Assembly: GCF_003597395.2 (NCBI RefSeq)
Contig: NC_133776.1
Location: 40,726,704 to 40,790,703 of the forward strand
Source: Chelonoidis abingdonii
Lineage: Eukaryota > Chordata > Testudines > Testudinidae
DNA: 64,000 nt
Reading direction: 5' to 3'
Shown piece after piece: positions 12,913 through 23,960 of the stretch (position 1 is the stretch's first letter; every line of letters starts with the position of its first letter). Position numbers and translations under genes: made by a program. Under the pieces are notes generated by a model. The model saw only the letters and a program-made list of their open reading frames with translations. It made no database searches and was not told where the DNA came from.

Positions 12913-13768
12913 TATAGAAAGGCCATACTGGATCAGACCAATGGTCCATCAAGTCCAGTATCCTGTCTTCCAACAATGGCCATTGCCAGGTACTTCAGAG
13001 GGAATGAACAGAACAGGCAATCACCAAGTGATCCATTCTCTGTTGTCCACTCCCAGTTTCTAGCAAACAGAGGCTAGAGACACTTAAGAGTACGGGATTG
13101 CATCCCCGACCATCCTGGCTAATAACATTGATGGCCTTATCCTCCTTTAACTTATCTAGATCTTTTTTGAAACCCATTATAGTTTTTGCCTTCACAACGT
13201 CCTTCGGAAACAAGTTCCACAGGTTGACTGTGCGTTGTGTGAAGTAGTACTTTCTTTTGTTTGTTTTAAACCTGCTGCCTATTAATTTCATAGGGTGACC
13301 CCTGGTTCTTGTGTTATATAAAAGAGTAAATAACATTTCCTTATTCACTTTCTCCACATCAGGCAAGACATTACAAATCTCTGTCATAACACCTCTTAGT
13401 CTTCTCTTTTCCAAGTTGAATGTCCCAGTTTTCTTTACTCTCTCCTCATACGGAAGTTGTTTCATACCCTAATCATTTTTGTTGCTCTTCTCTGTACCTT
13501 TTCCATTTCTACTATATATTTTTTGAGATGGAGTGACTAGATCTGCACACAGTATTCAAGATATGGCCATACCATGGATTTACATAGAGGCACTATGACA
13601 TTTTCTATCTATTGTCTATCCCTTTCCTAATGATTCCTAACATTGTTAGCTTTTTTGACTGCTGTTGCACATTGAGCGGATGTTTTAAAAGAACTATCTA
13701 CAATGATTCCAAGAGCTCACCCTTGAGTGGTAACAACTAATTTAGACCCCATCATTTTGTATGTATAC
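12913..13768 (-). mobile_element. CR1 LINE, 5'-truncated copy with the ORF2 C-terminus
   Basis: Read on the minus strand, this is the 3' portion of a CR1 retrotransposon. It encodes the C-terminal end of the reverse transcriptase ORF ([20 protein letters not shown], then RGHPMKL, then [15 protein letters not shown]), followed by the 3' UTR ending in the CAGTATGGCC-type tail at 12913. The frame stays open for about 156 codons (12995-13465) but lacks the catalytic domain. Upstream, around 13530-13560, frame-broken sequence resembles the RT thumb region. It is a dead-on-arrival copy. Confidence 0.88.
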
Positions 13769-13776
13769 AGTAAAAC

Positions 13777-13829
13777 TTCAGAGTTACAAACACCACTGGT
13801 CTGACCCAGTATGGACGTTCTTATGTTCA
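13777..13829 (+). mobile_element. Tigger-like end joined to a CR1 3' tail fragment
   Basis: CAGTAAAACTTCAGAGTTAC (13777-13796) matches the terminal repeat of the Tigger-type element at 16983. It runs straight into a plus-strand CR1 tail (GGTCTGACCCAGTATGGACG... to the ATTCTTATG-like end at 13829). Both are tiny remnants directly abutting the minus-strand CR1. Confidence 0.6.
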
Positions 13830-14098
13830 GAAGAGGGTCACAGTGCAATGAAGTTAGCAAAACGCTGCCTTAAGGTGGCCTGTTGGGACTAGTAACAAAT
13901 GCCACTTCACCTTGATTGGTCCTTTGAAACGTGTTAATAACTTATGATAAACAATCTGTTCCACCTTACATTTAGCAGAGACATGAAGTTTCCCAGACCT
14001 GAAGAAGAGCTCCTATGTAAGCTCAAAAGCTTGCCTCTCTCACCAAATAGAAGTTGGTCCAATAAAAGATAATATCTCACCTATCTTGTCTCTCTAAT
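13830..14098 (+). mobile_element. probable Penelope-like retroelement 3' fragment, second family
   Basis: The segment 'cagacctgaagaagagct' ... 'ctcaaaagcttg' ... 'gaagttggtccaataaaag' ... 'cttgtctctctaatac' matches a repeat terminus I remember from turtle genomes. Its layout (gaagaagagct / aaagctt / aataaaag) parallels the Penelope-like ends elsewhere in the window (cacttcatcagatgc / aaagctt). Assignment to Penelope is by analogy only; no coding part is present. Confidence 0.45.
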
Positions 14099-15181
14099 AC
14101 ACCATTTAGTAATAGATTCACAGATTTGCATTAATACGAAGCATTCATTTCCACTCCTAACATTTCATGAGATATCTGGCTTCAAATATATCTCTGGCTC
14201 CCCTAACTTACCGTGGTTTGGGTATTTTTCCAGGTCTAAATATACTAAGTCCCAGAACACTGTAATTATCACTCTGTTATTTGAAGCTGAAACATAAGGC
14301 AATGAAATTAAATTTGCTTAAGTCAGCTTGGAAAAACTGAAAGTTTGGAAACTAAGTTTTGTGGTCTAATAAAACAGAAAATGAGCATGTTACATTCAGA
14401 TGAAAAAGCATTCTATGCAAAATATATCAAACCTGAAAGAGATTACATTATCACCACTTTGAGTAAAAGTGGGAACCAAGGATACTGTGAAGAACATCTC
14501 TCTTCTAAAAGTGATGGCGAGCTATGTGTTTCATTACTTCAGTGTACTGTATGAAGTAATATTATGATAACTGATGAATTTTTGAGGGAGGAAGCCTGAA
14601 AGAGGATTTATTGCAACAAGACAATAACCAAAAGCAAGCATCAAAATGTACACAAGTCTTTTGGGGAGGGGGGGGGGGAAGGGGAATGACACAAAGTAAT
14701 GCAAAAAATTTTGTGCCATAATATTAGTAATCTGATCTGAATACAACAGAAATAATTTGGATGTAACAAAAAAAACAATTAAGAAAAGCTATAATACCAA
14801 AGAAAATGAAGCAGCATCCCAGGACTGCAGACCGAACAACCGCAAGGAACTGTGTCAGGCTATTATGAAGCATGTAAGTAACATTTCAAAGAGACTTCAG
14901 TGTGTAATAAAAGATAAGATGGATACATACACTAACTAGAATGACTGAAAAAAATCCCTCTTCCTGATACACTGGTTTACCTACTCCATGATAAGTTATG
15001 GCTCATGGGGGCTTTGCACTTCTGAATCCTCCTCCCCATTAAAAAGTCTTCTACCGTGTGTCATGGAATATTGGGTATGATAAACACTCCTTTCAAAACA
15101 TCTGATTCCTGTGAAATTAAGTTTCTTTCATGGGAAATCATTTTCCTGGTGACAGTGACATGCTTGCAGAGTGAGTGGGCC
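14099..15181. other. intronic DNA, no feature seen
   Basis: AT-rich, with a G-run at about 14664-14685. The open frames at 14345-14554 and 14757-14939 have no recognisable domain. Confidence 0.45.
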
Positions 15182-15184
15182 TCA

Positions 15185-15804
15185 GGCTTGGTCTACACTA
15201 TGAAGTTAGGTCAATGTAAGGTCAGCTTACATCAACCTAATTATGTCAGTATACACACTATAGCTTTGCTCCTCCCGATGTAAGTGCCCTACTATGTCGA
15301 CATCATAACCGCACCTGTACAAGAGGCATAGGGCTTATGTCAGTGTAGTTAGGGCGATGCAATGTCTGTGTAGACACTGGTTATTTACATGAGTTGTTGG
15401 CTGTCATTCTAGTCAATTTCAAGGCTCTACTCTGGAGCTGTGAAATTGAGAAGAAAGCCATTCTGTCACTGGGGGTGGGGGCAGGAGGGGGGTTCTAGCT
15501 AGAGCCTGGCTGCTGCCTGGAGGTTACCAGCTTCCCAATGGGAGTCGCCTATACTCTGGGCACAGAGCTCCTCGATGGAAGCCTGGAGGAACCGCTGGGC
15601 TCTCAGCAGCAGAGAGCCAAGAGCCAGCAGAGGGGGGAGTGCAGCCCTGTTCCTACAGGGGTGCCCAGGTTCTCAGCCCCTCTTAAGTTGGTGGAAGCAC
15701 TCCTAGTGCTTCTACCACAACACCCACACAAGAAGGGCAGTGTGACCACTGCAATAATCACTGCAGTGGTTTTAAGTCAACTTAAGTTTCATGTAGACAT
15801 GCCC
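15185..15804. mobile_element. Harbinger-type TIR element, copy A (uninterrupted)
   Basis: The left end GGCTTGGTCTACACTATGAA and the right end TTTCATGTAGACATGCCC are imperfect inverted repeats, flanked by a 3-bp TCA duplication (15182-15184, 15805-15807). This fits the PIF/Harbinger 3-bp TNA/TWA rule. The interior is non-coding; an internal arm ends with GTGTAGACACTGG near 15370. That GTGTAGAC octamer is the site into which hAT elements inserted in the related copies at 22175 and 30676, so this copy preserves the empty site. Confidence 0.75.
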
Positions 15805-15807
15805 TCA

Positions 15808-16980
15808 GATTCTAGTACCTGACTGACAGTATATCAAATTTGAAAAAGATAAGTTGGTATTACAGACTCGTTTAATATTCCTCTCCAAGCTTTTCTTGGA
15901 GTTCCACCTTAAGGAGAACAACATTTTTTCCAAGCTGCATGCTCATCCGTGCCAGGCCTTTCTTGACACACTCAGTGTGAACAGGTCCTTGAAAGAGAAT
16001 CTGGAGCAGATAAAAGATCTTAGGAACTCCACCCAACTTTCTGTTTGACACTAATTTGCTGGGCACCGCTGTTACCAAGACGACCATGTTTAAATAGACT
16101 TCAGCTGCATTTCCTCTTGTTATCTGGCTAGCCTGAAGTTAAAAGGCCATCTCTATCAAAGGCAAGGCTGTCACTTCCACAAGCTTACTAAGAATTCTTG
16201 CTTGGATTCAACTGCTCTGTATTCCAGAATATTTCCATGATAAAGGGAGCTCACCTTTCCCATCTATAAAAACGTCCTGTTTGTTTTGGAAATGTCCTTT
16301 ATTTTAATTTTGGATAAACGTTTCAGCTAACTGAAGCTGTTAAATGTTTCAATATTGCCATCTTATCTGACTGAACTTTACTCTGTTTGGTACCTGCTGG
16401 ATGATCTTTTAGTCCTCTTTATGTAAAAACTCCAATTTTACTTCACTGTCAGTGCTAGCCTTGATTGCTGCAGCCTATTTTCCTTTTGAAACAACCTTCT
16501 GTCTTCTTACTCTCCAGGTGTCATGTGAAAATGGTTTTTTTAAAGAAATGAAAATTACTTACGTGCTTTTTTGAAGGCATTATTTCACAGGATTCTCACT
16601 TACCTACACACATCCTCTCTGAGTAAGGATTCTTCTTTATGAGGTATCTATTTTTGGTATCACACTCATTTTTACATTTGAGATAATATTTTTCTGTCTC
16701 ACATTTTAACTGGCTTCTCTCTAGGACTATCACCTCCCACACAGAAATTTAAGGCAGAGGCATGTATAGTCATAAGGCCTACAGTGTGCCTGGCTCAGAT
16801 CCTACCTAAGAAGGGCAAATTCTCTAAGAGGATTTTTTCTTTTTCTGAGCCATGGGTTTTTGGATTACATTTTGCAGAAGAGTACTTAATGTAAAAATGT
16901 AACGTGAAAACCCTGTGCTTCACAAATCATTTAAATATTATTCAAGATATAGTTTGGGATGATACATTTTAAATCCAAGG
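15808..16980. other. intronic DNA, no feature seen
   Basis: T-rich sequence without splice-flanked coding segments or recognisable repeat termini. Confidence 0.45.
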
Positions 16981-16982
16981 TA

Positions 16983-17383
16983 CAGTAGAGCCTCAGAGTT
17001 ATGAAATGACTAGTCAACCACACACACCTCATTTGGAACTGGAAGTACACAATCAGGCAGCAGCAAAGACACACAAACTAAGCAAATACTGTAAGTACTG
17101 TGTTAAACATAAATCACTAAAAGAAAAAAAAATCAAGAAAAAAAGTTTAAAAAAAAAGATTTGACAAGGTAAGGAAACTGTTTCTGTGCTTATTTCATTT
17201 AAATTAAGATGGTTAAAAGCAGCATTTTTCTTCTGCGTAGTAAAGTTTCAAAGCTGTATTAAGTCAATGTTCAGTTGTAAACTTTTGAAAGAACAACCAT
17301 AATGTTTTGTTCAGCGTTCCGAACATTTCAGAGTTATGAACAACCTCCATTCCTGAGGTGTTCGTAACTCTGAGGTTCTACTA
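16983..17383. mobile_element. Tigger-like Tc1/mariner element, non-autonomous
   Basis: The ends CAGTAGAGCCTCAGAGTTAT and GTTCGTAACTCTGAGGTTCT (then ACTA) form a long terminal inverted repeat bordered by TA at 16981-16982 and 17384-17385. This is the pattern of Tigger-type mariner elements. The 401-bp interior is AT-rich and non-coding. Confidence 0.8.
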
Positions 17384-18312
17384 TATTCCTTTACAGGTGT
17401 TATTTTGGCTGCTAAACAGAGCATATTTTATTCCATGGATGTGAAAAAAATGGAGAATTACAATGAAATTTAATAAAATTAAATACAAGGGCTGAAGAGC
17501 TCAAGTATTTCTTAAGTGAACTACACACATCCAATGTAGGAGAAGACATTTTCCGACATTCTATCTATACTTTTCTTCTTACCTTCAGTCAACACCTATT
17601 TATTTTTGTTTGTAACAGTGGAAAGATGAAGTCCGTACATCGGCCTCACCTTCACTAGTAAATTTCATTTATAAAGCTGATTTTTAAGTTAGCTGACACA
17701 GTGCTGCCTGGAGACAAGGGCAAGTCAAGCTTAGCACTGTATCTACTAGTTTTGGGTAAACAAGATTAGCAGACAACGCGGAACATGATTTGCCTTTTTC
17801 TACATTAGCCAATTGCTTGTGGTTAATTTCATGTCAGCTAACTCGACTGTCAAAAGTTTTGTTAAAACACAGTTAAATTTCCTTGTACGGATAAGACCAA
17901 AGAAGAGAAAAGTCTCAGTGCTCAATACTGTCAGAGCAATTCACTCGTTTCCATCTTGTTTGTTCCAATATAAAACAAATCAGTATTTTTACCTACATGA
18001 GCTTTGCATAACTACACTGACTCAATTTTATCAACCAAATTCTTAGTAAGGATAATTGTTTTCACAAAATAAATGATCTTTTGTCAAACTGTCCTGATTT
18101 TATATTTGCGCAATGTGACATGTTACTCTTTTTATTTTTAAACTATTTTACCTTCTAAAAGGAAATTTAAAAGAAAAAATTATGTACATTTATATAAAAC
18201 ACACACATGCTTAAGAAAGGACACAAAAGGCTTTTTTTTAAAGGAAAAAACCTAACACATTTGGTTACACTATGGGCATATTGTAGGCAAAACAAAAGGA
18301 GGTTTTACTTAC

Positions 18313-18391
18313 AGAATTGTAGGCTGAGGCTCAGAAAGGCCAATAAGGCTGCCAAAGCCAGCAAGATCAGAAAACGATTTCGGAAAAGCAT
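18313..18391 (-). CDS. PXYLP1: PXYLP1, first coding exon (N-terminal membrane anchor)
   Basis: On the minus strand an ATG at 18391-18389 opens 26 codons beginning MLFRNRFLILLALAALL and ending LSLSLQF, plus one base, then the splice donor GTAAGT (18312-18307). The exon starts at 18444, after a TTTCATTCACAG acceptor. The short basic N-terminus (R4, R6) followed by about 18 hydrophobic residues is a type II Golgi signal anchor. The residues match, from memory, the start of vertebrate PXYLP1/ACPL2, including the phase-1 intron inside the codon after LQF. The family enzyme is a histidine-acid-phosphatase-fold protein that removes the 2-phosphate from xylose in the glycosaminoglycan linkage region in the Golgi and so permits chain elongation. 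Catalytic exons are not in this window. A same-frame stop at 18424-18422 excludes a longer N-terminus within this exon. Confidence 0.82.
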
Positions 18392-18393
18392 TA

Positions 18394-18425
18394 TTAGTGG
18401 TTCTGCTTTCTCTTCATGGTTTCAT
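18394..18425 (-). promoter_or_regulatory. PXYLP1: two overlapping minimal upstream ORFs in the PXYLP1 leader
   Basis: The 53-nt leader portion of the exon holds two upstream ATGs. The first (18425) encodes M-K-P and stops at TGA (18416-18414). That stop overlaps the second ATG (18417-18415), which encodes M-K-R-K-Q-N-H and ends at TAA (18396-18394), only 2 nt before the main ATG. The main ATG has A at -3. The arrangement would favour termination-reinitiation or repression of the main ORF; this is inference from position only. Confidence 0.6.
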
Positions 18426-18444
18426 CTCTGTATATGAACACTTC

Positions 18445-18958
18445 CTGTGAATGAAATAGATAAGTGAATATTTAACAAGTGAAAGCTTCAGCTACCTTGA
18501 AATAAATCCAAGTATAATTTTGGCAGGAGTGCAAGAGAGACATGAGGTTATTTCTTATATGCAAGTTTTGGAGACACAGAACCTTGATCAAGATACAAAG
18601 GCTTTAAGTCTCTTCCTTGTCTCTCAGGTCAGTGTATCAAACTAAACAAAATTTGCAACACAGTAATTGTTTCTCTCCAGTCTCTAAATATTATCTTGCC
18701 GCACTCTGCTATTTTGAGGGCGAGTTCCCAATCTTCACAACTCTAAAATGTCTTTAACTAAAGCAGTCTCTCCCTACCCTCCTGCAAAATACAGGTCAGA
18801 AAAGCAACATGCTTGCCTCATGGTTCCTCAAAGCTACCCTTATTTACCAAGCCAGGAATGTTCTATCTATCATATACTCTGTTTCTGAACTATTAAAGAG
18901 ACAGGTTAACAATACTCCCTCTAGGGGCAGCACTATTGTTAAATAAATTATAGGAATC
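18445..18958 (-). other. PXYLP1 intron immediately upstream of the first coding exon
   Basis: AT-rich intron sequence in front of the acceptor. The polypyrimidine tract is short (TATTTCATTCACAG). No repeat ends are visible before the foldback element at 18971. Confidence 0.5.
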
Positions 18959-18970
18959 TTAGGTAAGAGA

Positions 18971-19549
18971 TATCAGAGGGGTAGCCGTGTTTGTCACTTT
19001 TTACAGATCCAGACTAAGAGTCCTGTGGCACCTTATAGACTAAGAGCTGCATTGGAGCACAAGCTTTAGTGAGTGAATACCCACTTCATCAGATGCATGT
19101 AGTGGAAGTTTCCAGAGGCAGGTAAAAATATGCAGGCAAGAATCAATCTAGAGATAATGAGGTTAGTTCAATCAGAGAGGATGAAGTCCTCTTCTAGCAG
19201 CTGAGGTGTGAACACCAAGGGAGGAAAAACTGCTTTTGTAGTTGGCTAGCCACTTACAGGCTTTGTTTGTTTGATTGGTGTCACACCATCAGCTCAGGAT
19301 TAAATGAAGACTGTGAATGGCTAGCCACCTACAAAAGCAGTTTCTCCTCCCTTGGTGTTCACACCTCAACTGCTAGAAAAGGGCCTCATCCTCCCTGATT
19401 ATCTCTAGACTGATTCTTGCCTGCATCTTTATACTTGCCTCTGGAAACTTCCACTATATGCGTCTGATGAAGTGGGTATTCACCTACGAAAGCTTATGCT
19501 CCAATACATCTGTTAGTCTATAAGGTGCCACAGGACTCTTTGTCACTTT
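18971..19549. mobile_element. Penelope-like element, head-to-head inverted dimer
   Basis: The left end TATCAGAGGGGTAGCCGTGT leads into the 3'-terminal Penelope module (agtcctgtggcaccttatag ... cacttcatcagatgcatg). The module then recurs in reverse complement toward the right end (gatgaagtgggtattcac ... aaggtgccacaggactcttt). The insertion is flanked by a perfect 12-bp duplication, TTAGGTAAGAGA (18959-18970 and 19550-19561). The family assignment follows from matching sequences that, in full-length turtle elements, lie downstream of a GIY-YIG reverse transcriptase ORF. It lies about 0.5 kb upstream of the PXYLP1 exon. Confidence 0.78.
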
Positions 19550-20419
19550 TTAGGTAAGAGAATAAAGATTCAGAGGAGGAGTTATGAGTCGAGTTGTGCG
19601 TAAAACAGAAATTCTAGTTATGAATGACAGTTGCCTTTTTCTGGTGTTGACTGCAAGATGCAGGAATTTGGTTGGTCTTGAAAGAAGTATTTTATGATTC
19701 CCCATATCCTTTGATTTGAGGTCTGTTTACAGCAGCACAATATGTTGACAGAAAAGAACTTCTTTTCACCAATGTTTCTTGTCCCAGTACCCTGATCTTT
19801 GTATGGAAAATGCCACTCCAGATACTTTCCTGTTTTGGAGATGAAGAGACCGCTATACTTACCTTCTTGCTGGAATTCTAACCTCAGTCTTTTTGATTGT
19901 TTACAGTCCATGGGGGTTCCCAATGTCAAAATTGTCAGACTATTATTTTCTCAGATTAAGGATAAAACCTGTGAAAACACTCTTCGGTGTCACGAAACAG
20001 TGAATTAACTAGATTAGTAAATTCTTTCTACTGGTTCCTATCTTGATCTGCTTAGCAAGACCAAATTTAGGGACCTGTACGCAATATAAGACAAAGATGA
20101 CCATCTATATCAAGGCAGCACTGGTTCTGTCCTGATGGGCTTCTTCATCTTTGTGTATCGTTTTTAAAGCAGCACCGCTGTAGCCCTCTGGATTGTTTCT
20201 TGGGCGTCAAACAGTGTTAAAGGCAACTTAACCAATCCAATTGGCAAAGGGAAAGAAACAGAAGGGCAACATCAATAAGATTACACAGTTACTCAATGGG
20301 GCTAGCACACAGCATGATGGAGCATATATTTATGAGGAGATAAGTCAAGAGAAAGTAGATGTCTAGTCCAGAATGGAGGAGTCCATTTATGAATTAGAAC
20401 TTACGCTGGCATGCATGAT

Positions 20420-20720
20420 AATGGTGCACAGAAAACTGCACAGTTTACCTGGGGCCTTCTAGGTGGAATTCAAAGTGCTGGTATTGACCTTTGAAGTCCT
20501 AAATGGGCCGCATTTCTGGAGAGACCACCTCTTCCCTCAAATCATTATTCCTATAGCAGTAGTCAGTGAATGTGCTCAGTCTGAACCAACACTGCTATAA
20601 AACAAGAAAGGGGATGGACTGGTGGCAGGGGTTACCAGCTTGGAAATGCCCTTCTCCACTTAGACCTGCAGAGCCTTGATTTATTAAACTTTCAGACACA
20701 CTGAAAAGCTTATAATCTCC
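20420..20720 (+). mobile_element. possible old LINE-like remnant
   Basis: A short frame from about 20465 reads VEFKVLVLTFEVLNG, resembling the conserved '(R/V)xFKVLxLTxKALNG' stretch found near the end of several ancient amniote LINE-derived repeats. The rest is frame-broken. I give this little weight. Confidence 0.3.
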
Positions 20721-22171
20721 CTTAAGAATAGGACAGGATAGGAACTGGATGGGGTGTTTTTAACATGGTATAATTAGACTGTGGGGCTGAATTAGCTACC
20801 TCTAAAATTTTAATCTAACAGTAGATTTAAGCAGCTTCATGTAATTTTGATTATTATGAGTTTTAAGTATTGTAATGGGGATGTGTGCTTTTCTGGTTAT
20901 AAAATTAATCGGATTTCTCAGTCCATAAAGCTAGGAGTTATAAGTCTTTGCAAGATTGTCTCTCTCTCTGTCTCAAAGGATACTGATTATATTGGGAGAA
21001 CTGTCTTTCCATTTTGTTATACTAATTTCCAAGAGACTATAAAGAACTGAGGATTCTGGGAAACTAGAAACCGATGCCTGTTGCTATACTTTTCCAAAAT
21101 GCCACCAGTGCCATAGTTGGCATGGGAACACAGTAAGAAATGCATGGCTAAAAAGAGAGAGTATAAATGGGAAGGAAGGCCTGTAGTTTAAAGGGCCCTT
21201 TTAACTTTTCAGAATAATAACTCTCACTATACACTAGTGTAATCTCTTAACGAGAAGTGTGCCAGCCCACAGACTGATGCTAAACTGAGCTGTGAAGGAG
21301 AAAAAGTGAGACATAAAGATGACTGATTACAAACCACCAGGAGAGAAAGAAGCAGTTAAGTTAAACAGATGGAAGGACAGAAGGAAAACTACAGGAAAAA
21401 CAAATTTAAACGTAGAGGGGAAGAAAAGGTAAAATATATGAGGAAGAAAAATCTCAAGAATGAGTACCAACCTCCCCTATCCCAATATCATTAGTTAATA
21501 ATGTTGGTATATAATGCAATGTGCCAAAAAAAATGAAGAGAGAGAAGCTTAGAGAAGACCTTAGATTGAAGAAAGTGGGGAGAACAGATGCCAGGATATT
21601 TATGGAAGAGATTTAATTAGCATAAACTTTCACTCTTCTTGGAATTAAGATTTAATGTTTAGACTAAATAGTTCAGAGATTGTAAATACAAAAGCAAGAT
21701 TTTTTTTTTAATTATACATGTTTTGGCATGCTAACAAAGTATAGTCATTATGTTATGATTGATTTAGGACAGTTCCTGAAGAGTAATTGTGTTCAATAAA
21801 GGGTCTGCTAATAAAATTTGTTGTCAGCTGTCACTTGATATCAAGTATCATGGGATCAGATGCACAGATACAGTACTATGAAATGAAACAACTTGTTTAA
21901 AATACTGATAGATGTGGTATTCAAGAGAAAAACAGCATTAAGACTGCAAACATTAAATAGAAGCAATAGAATATATGTTAGTTATACTGGCTGGACATTC
22001 AACTGTGAACTTTGAGAAGTATATTCTAATTGAGTAGTACATAAAAAGAAGGGGGGGTTAGAAAGCGTAAACTAAGGGCAAGAAAATGAACTCCCCCCAA
22101 AAAACCAAAACTCGCTCCACGTGATCAGAAAAAGATGAGGAGGCAAACACATAGCCAACGTGCTTTTGATG
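20721..22171. other. intronic DNA, no feature seen
   Basis: AT-rich sequence with scattered A-runs. The open frame at 20847-21050 has no recognisable domain. Confidence 0.45.
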
Positions 22172-22174
22172 TTA

Positions 22175-23017
22175 GGCCTTCTCTACAGTACAAAATTAAG
22201 TTGACCTAAGTTAAGTTGACGTACAGCCACCAGAGTAATTACTGCAGTGCTTTATGTCCACACTATGCCCCCATTGGTTACGTGCATCCTCACCAGGAGC
22301 ACCTCCACAGACTTAACTGTGTGGGGCACTGACAGCTGGAACCATTCCACCATGAGGTCAACAACCCAAGCTGCCAACTCACATGGGGCTGTTGACCCTG
22401 GGGCAAGGGGGGCTCCAGCTGTGAGCCCCAGGGTGGGGAGGCAACAGCTGTGAGCCCTGCACATGGCTGACAGCCAACAGGTAATGTAGGCAATACAGAG
22501 TCTACACCAGTGGTGGGCAACCTGGGGCCCATCACGGTAATCTGCTGGTGGGCCACGGGACAATGTTTACATTGACCGTCTGCAGGCACTGCCGCCAGCA
22601 GCTTCCAGTCGCTGCGGTTCGTCATTCCTGGCCAATGGGAGCTGTGGGAAGTGGCACAGGCCACAGGCACATGCTGGGTGCCGCTTCCCCCAGCTCCCAT
22701 TGGCTGGGAATGGTGAACCACAGCCACTGGGAGCTGTGGGTGGCCGTGCCTGCGGACGGTCAATGTAAACACTGTCTCGTGGCCCATCAACAGATTACCC
22801 TAGCGGGCCACAAGTTGTCCACCACTGGTCTACACAGACACTGCATCATCCTAACTACATTGATCTAACTGCTATGCCTTTCACCAAGGTGGAATTACTA
22901 GATCGATGTAGTGGGAGACTTATATTGGCGGGAGCAACATTGTAATGTACATACTTACAGACTGAGGTTGACATAAGCTGCCTTATGTGTCCCTAACTCT
23001 GTGGTGTAGACCAATCT
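22175..23017. mobile_element. Harbinger-type TIR element, copy B, split by a hAT element
   Basis: The ends GGCCTTCTCTACAGTACAAA and GTGGTGTAGACCAATCT are flanked by TTA (22172-22174 and 23018-23020). Relative to copy A it lies in reverse orientation. The sequence is interrupted at GTCTACAC by the hairpin hAT element at 22508-22827; joining across the insert restores the order seen in copy A. Confidence 0.72.
22508..22827. mobile_element. foldback (hairpin) hAT element 1
   Basis: Starts CAGTGGTGGGCAACC and ends GTTGTCCACCACTG, flanked by a perfect 8-bp duplication, GTCTACAC (22500-22507, 22828-22835). The two halves are near-complete reverse complements of each other: each arm is about 150 bp and contains the GTTTACATTGACCGTC block and a CCAATGGGAGCTG block. 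The 166-codon minus-strand and 106-codon plus-strand frames are consequences of this symmetry, not genes. Confidence 0.9.
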
Positions 23018-23817
23018 TTAGAAATACACTATTACAGAGTTAGAAATATTGCTGCAGAATTAAAGATCACAGTATTACAGAGCAGCTGCTATTTGGATGA
23101 CATTTGGAGTACATTGATCTTTATCTATTTACTTTATGGGTGGTTCAGAGTGCAGGTCATGTCCTAGCCTCACTGTCTCCACTTGAAAGCTCTCAGTACC
23201 CAAAGGCCAATTTTATCATCAACAATTGACATAACATTGGCTCTACTTGTTGGCTCGTGATCCTCTAGTCTCTGACTCTCTTGTTCTAAAAGATGAATAA
23301 ATACTGTACTGCTAGAAACGCAGTCCACACCCAGCGTTCTCGGCACTGGCATTCTATCAGTAGGTTGATAAACTGGTATAAATCACAGAATTTATTGCAC
23401 ATAACTAAGTGATATAGGTATTCAGCTCAAGACATAATGCTAGATTGGATAAAGAAATTCTGCTGAACCACAAACCTCATTCAGACATTACTAATCATAA
23501 GACACACAAAATCGACCTACACTTTAAAAAAAAATAATGTAATGATACCTCCTATAACCAAATGTAGCTAATAATTAAAAGAAAAGCTACTTGGACACCT
23601 AATACGGTATATGTCCTTGCTATATGATTTTTTTATTTTCCTCCCTCTCAAATTGTGTCCAATATTTATTCTAACAAATCACAAAGGCAGAAGATTACTG
23701 ATCTAGTTTAAAGTATCCCCATTACCACCTACTCAAGCACAAAGATGTCAGTATGTACTAACGTACGCCGTGCAACTGCTTGCACATTCACTCAAAGCTG
23801 AAAGAATGGTATTGTTA

Positions 23818-23960
23818 TTAACAGACAGTAGAGAGGGAGTCAGGAAATCTGGGATCCATTCCTGCCTCTACTGGACTTCTTCTGAGATCTTGGACAAGTC
23901 ATGGCTTCTTTCTGCCTCAGTTTTCTCAACTTCAGATGTGGAAACCTACTTGACAGAAAT
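23818..23960 (+). mobile_element. MIR-like CORE-SINE fragment
   Basis: The segment CAGGAAATCTGGGATCCATTCCTGCCTCTACT, then ATCTTGGACAAGTCATGG, then CTGCCTCAGTTTTCTC aligns by eye with the tRNA-related and core part of MIR-family SINEs (GACCTTGGGCAAGTCA, TGCCTCAGTTTCC). It is old and diverged and carries no target duplication. A shorter piece with the same motif occurs at 41441-41486. Confidence 0.72.

Larger units (their letters stand above)
1..18312 (-). other. PXYLP1: PXYLP1 intron following the first coding exon (partial)
   Basis: The exon at 18313-18444 ends in a GTAAGT donor, so transcription on the minus strand runs on through this segment. The next coding exon should begin with the family's F-H-L-I-P-V-like residues in phase 1. 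I looked for it on the minus strand down to position 1 and did not find it, so the intron probably continues beyond the window. Confidence 0.6.

Noticed and set aside
22290..22868. Open frames of 166 and 106 codons on opposite strands
   Set aside because: They come from the palindromic hairpin hAT element; similar frames on both strands are expected from the inverted repeat.
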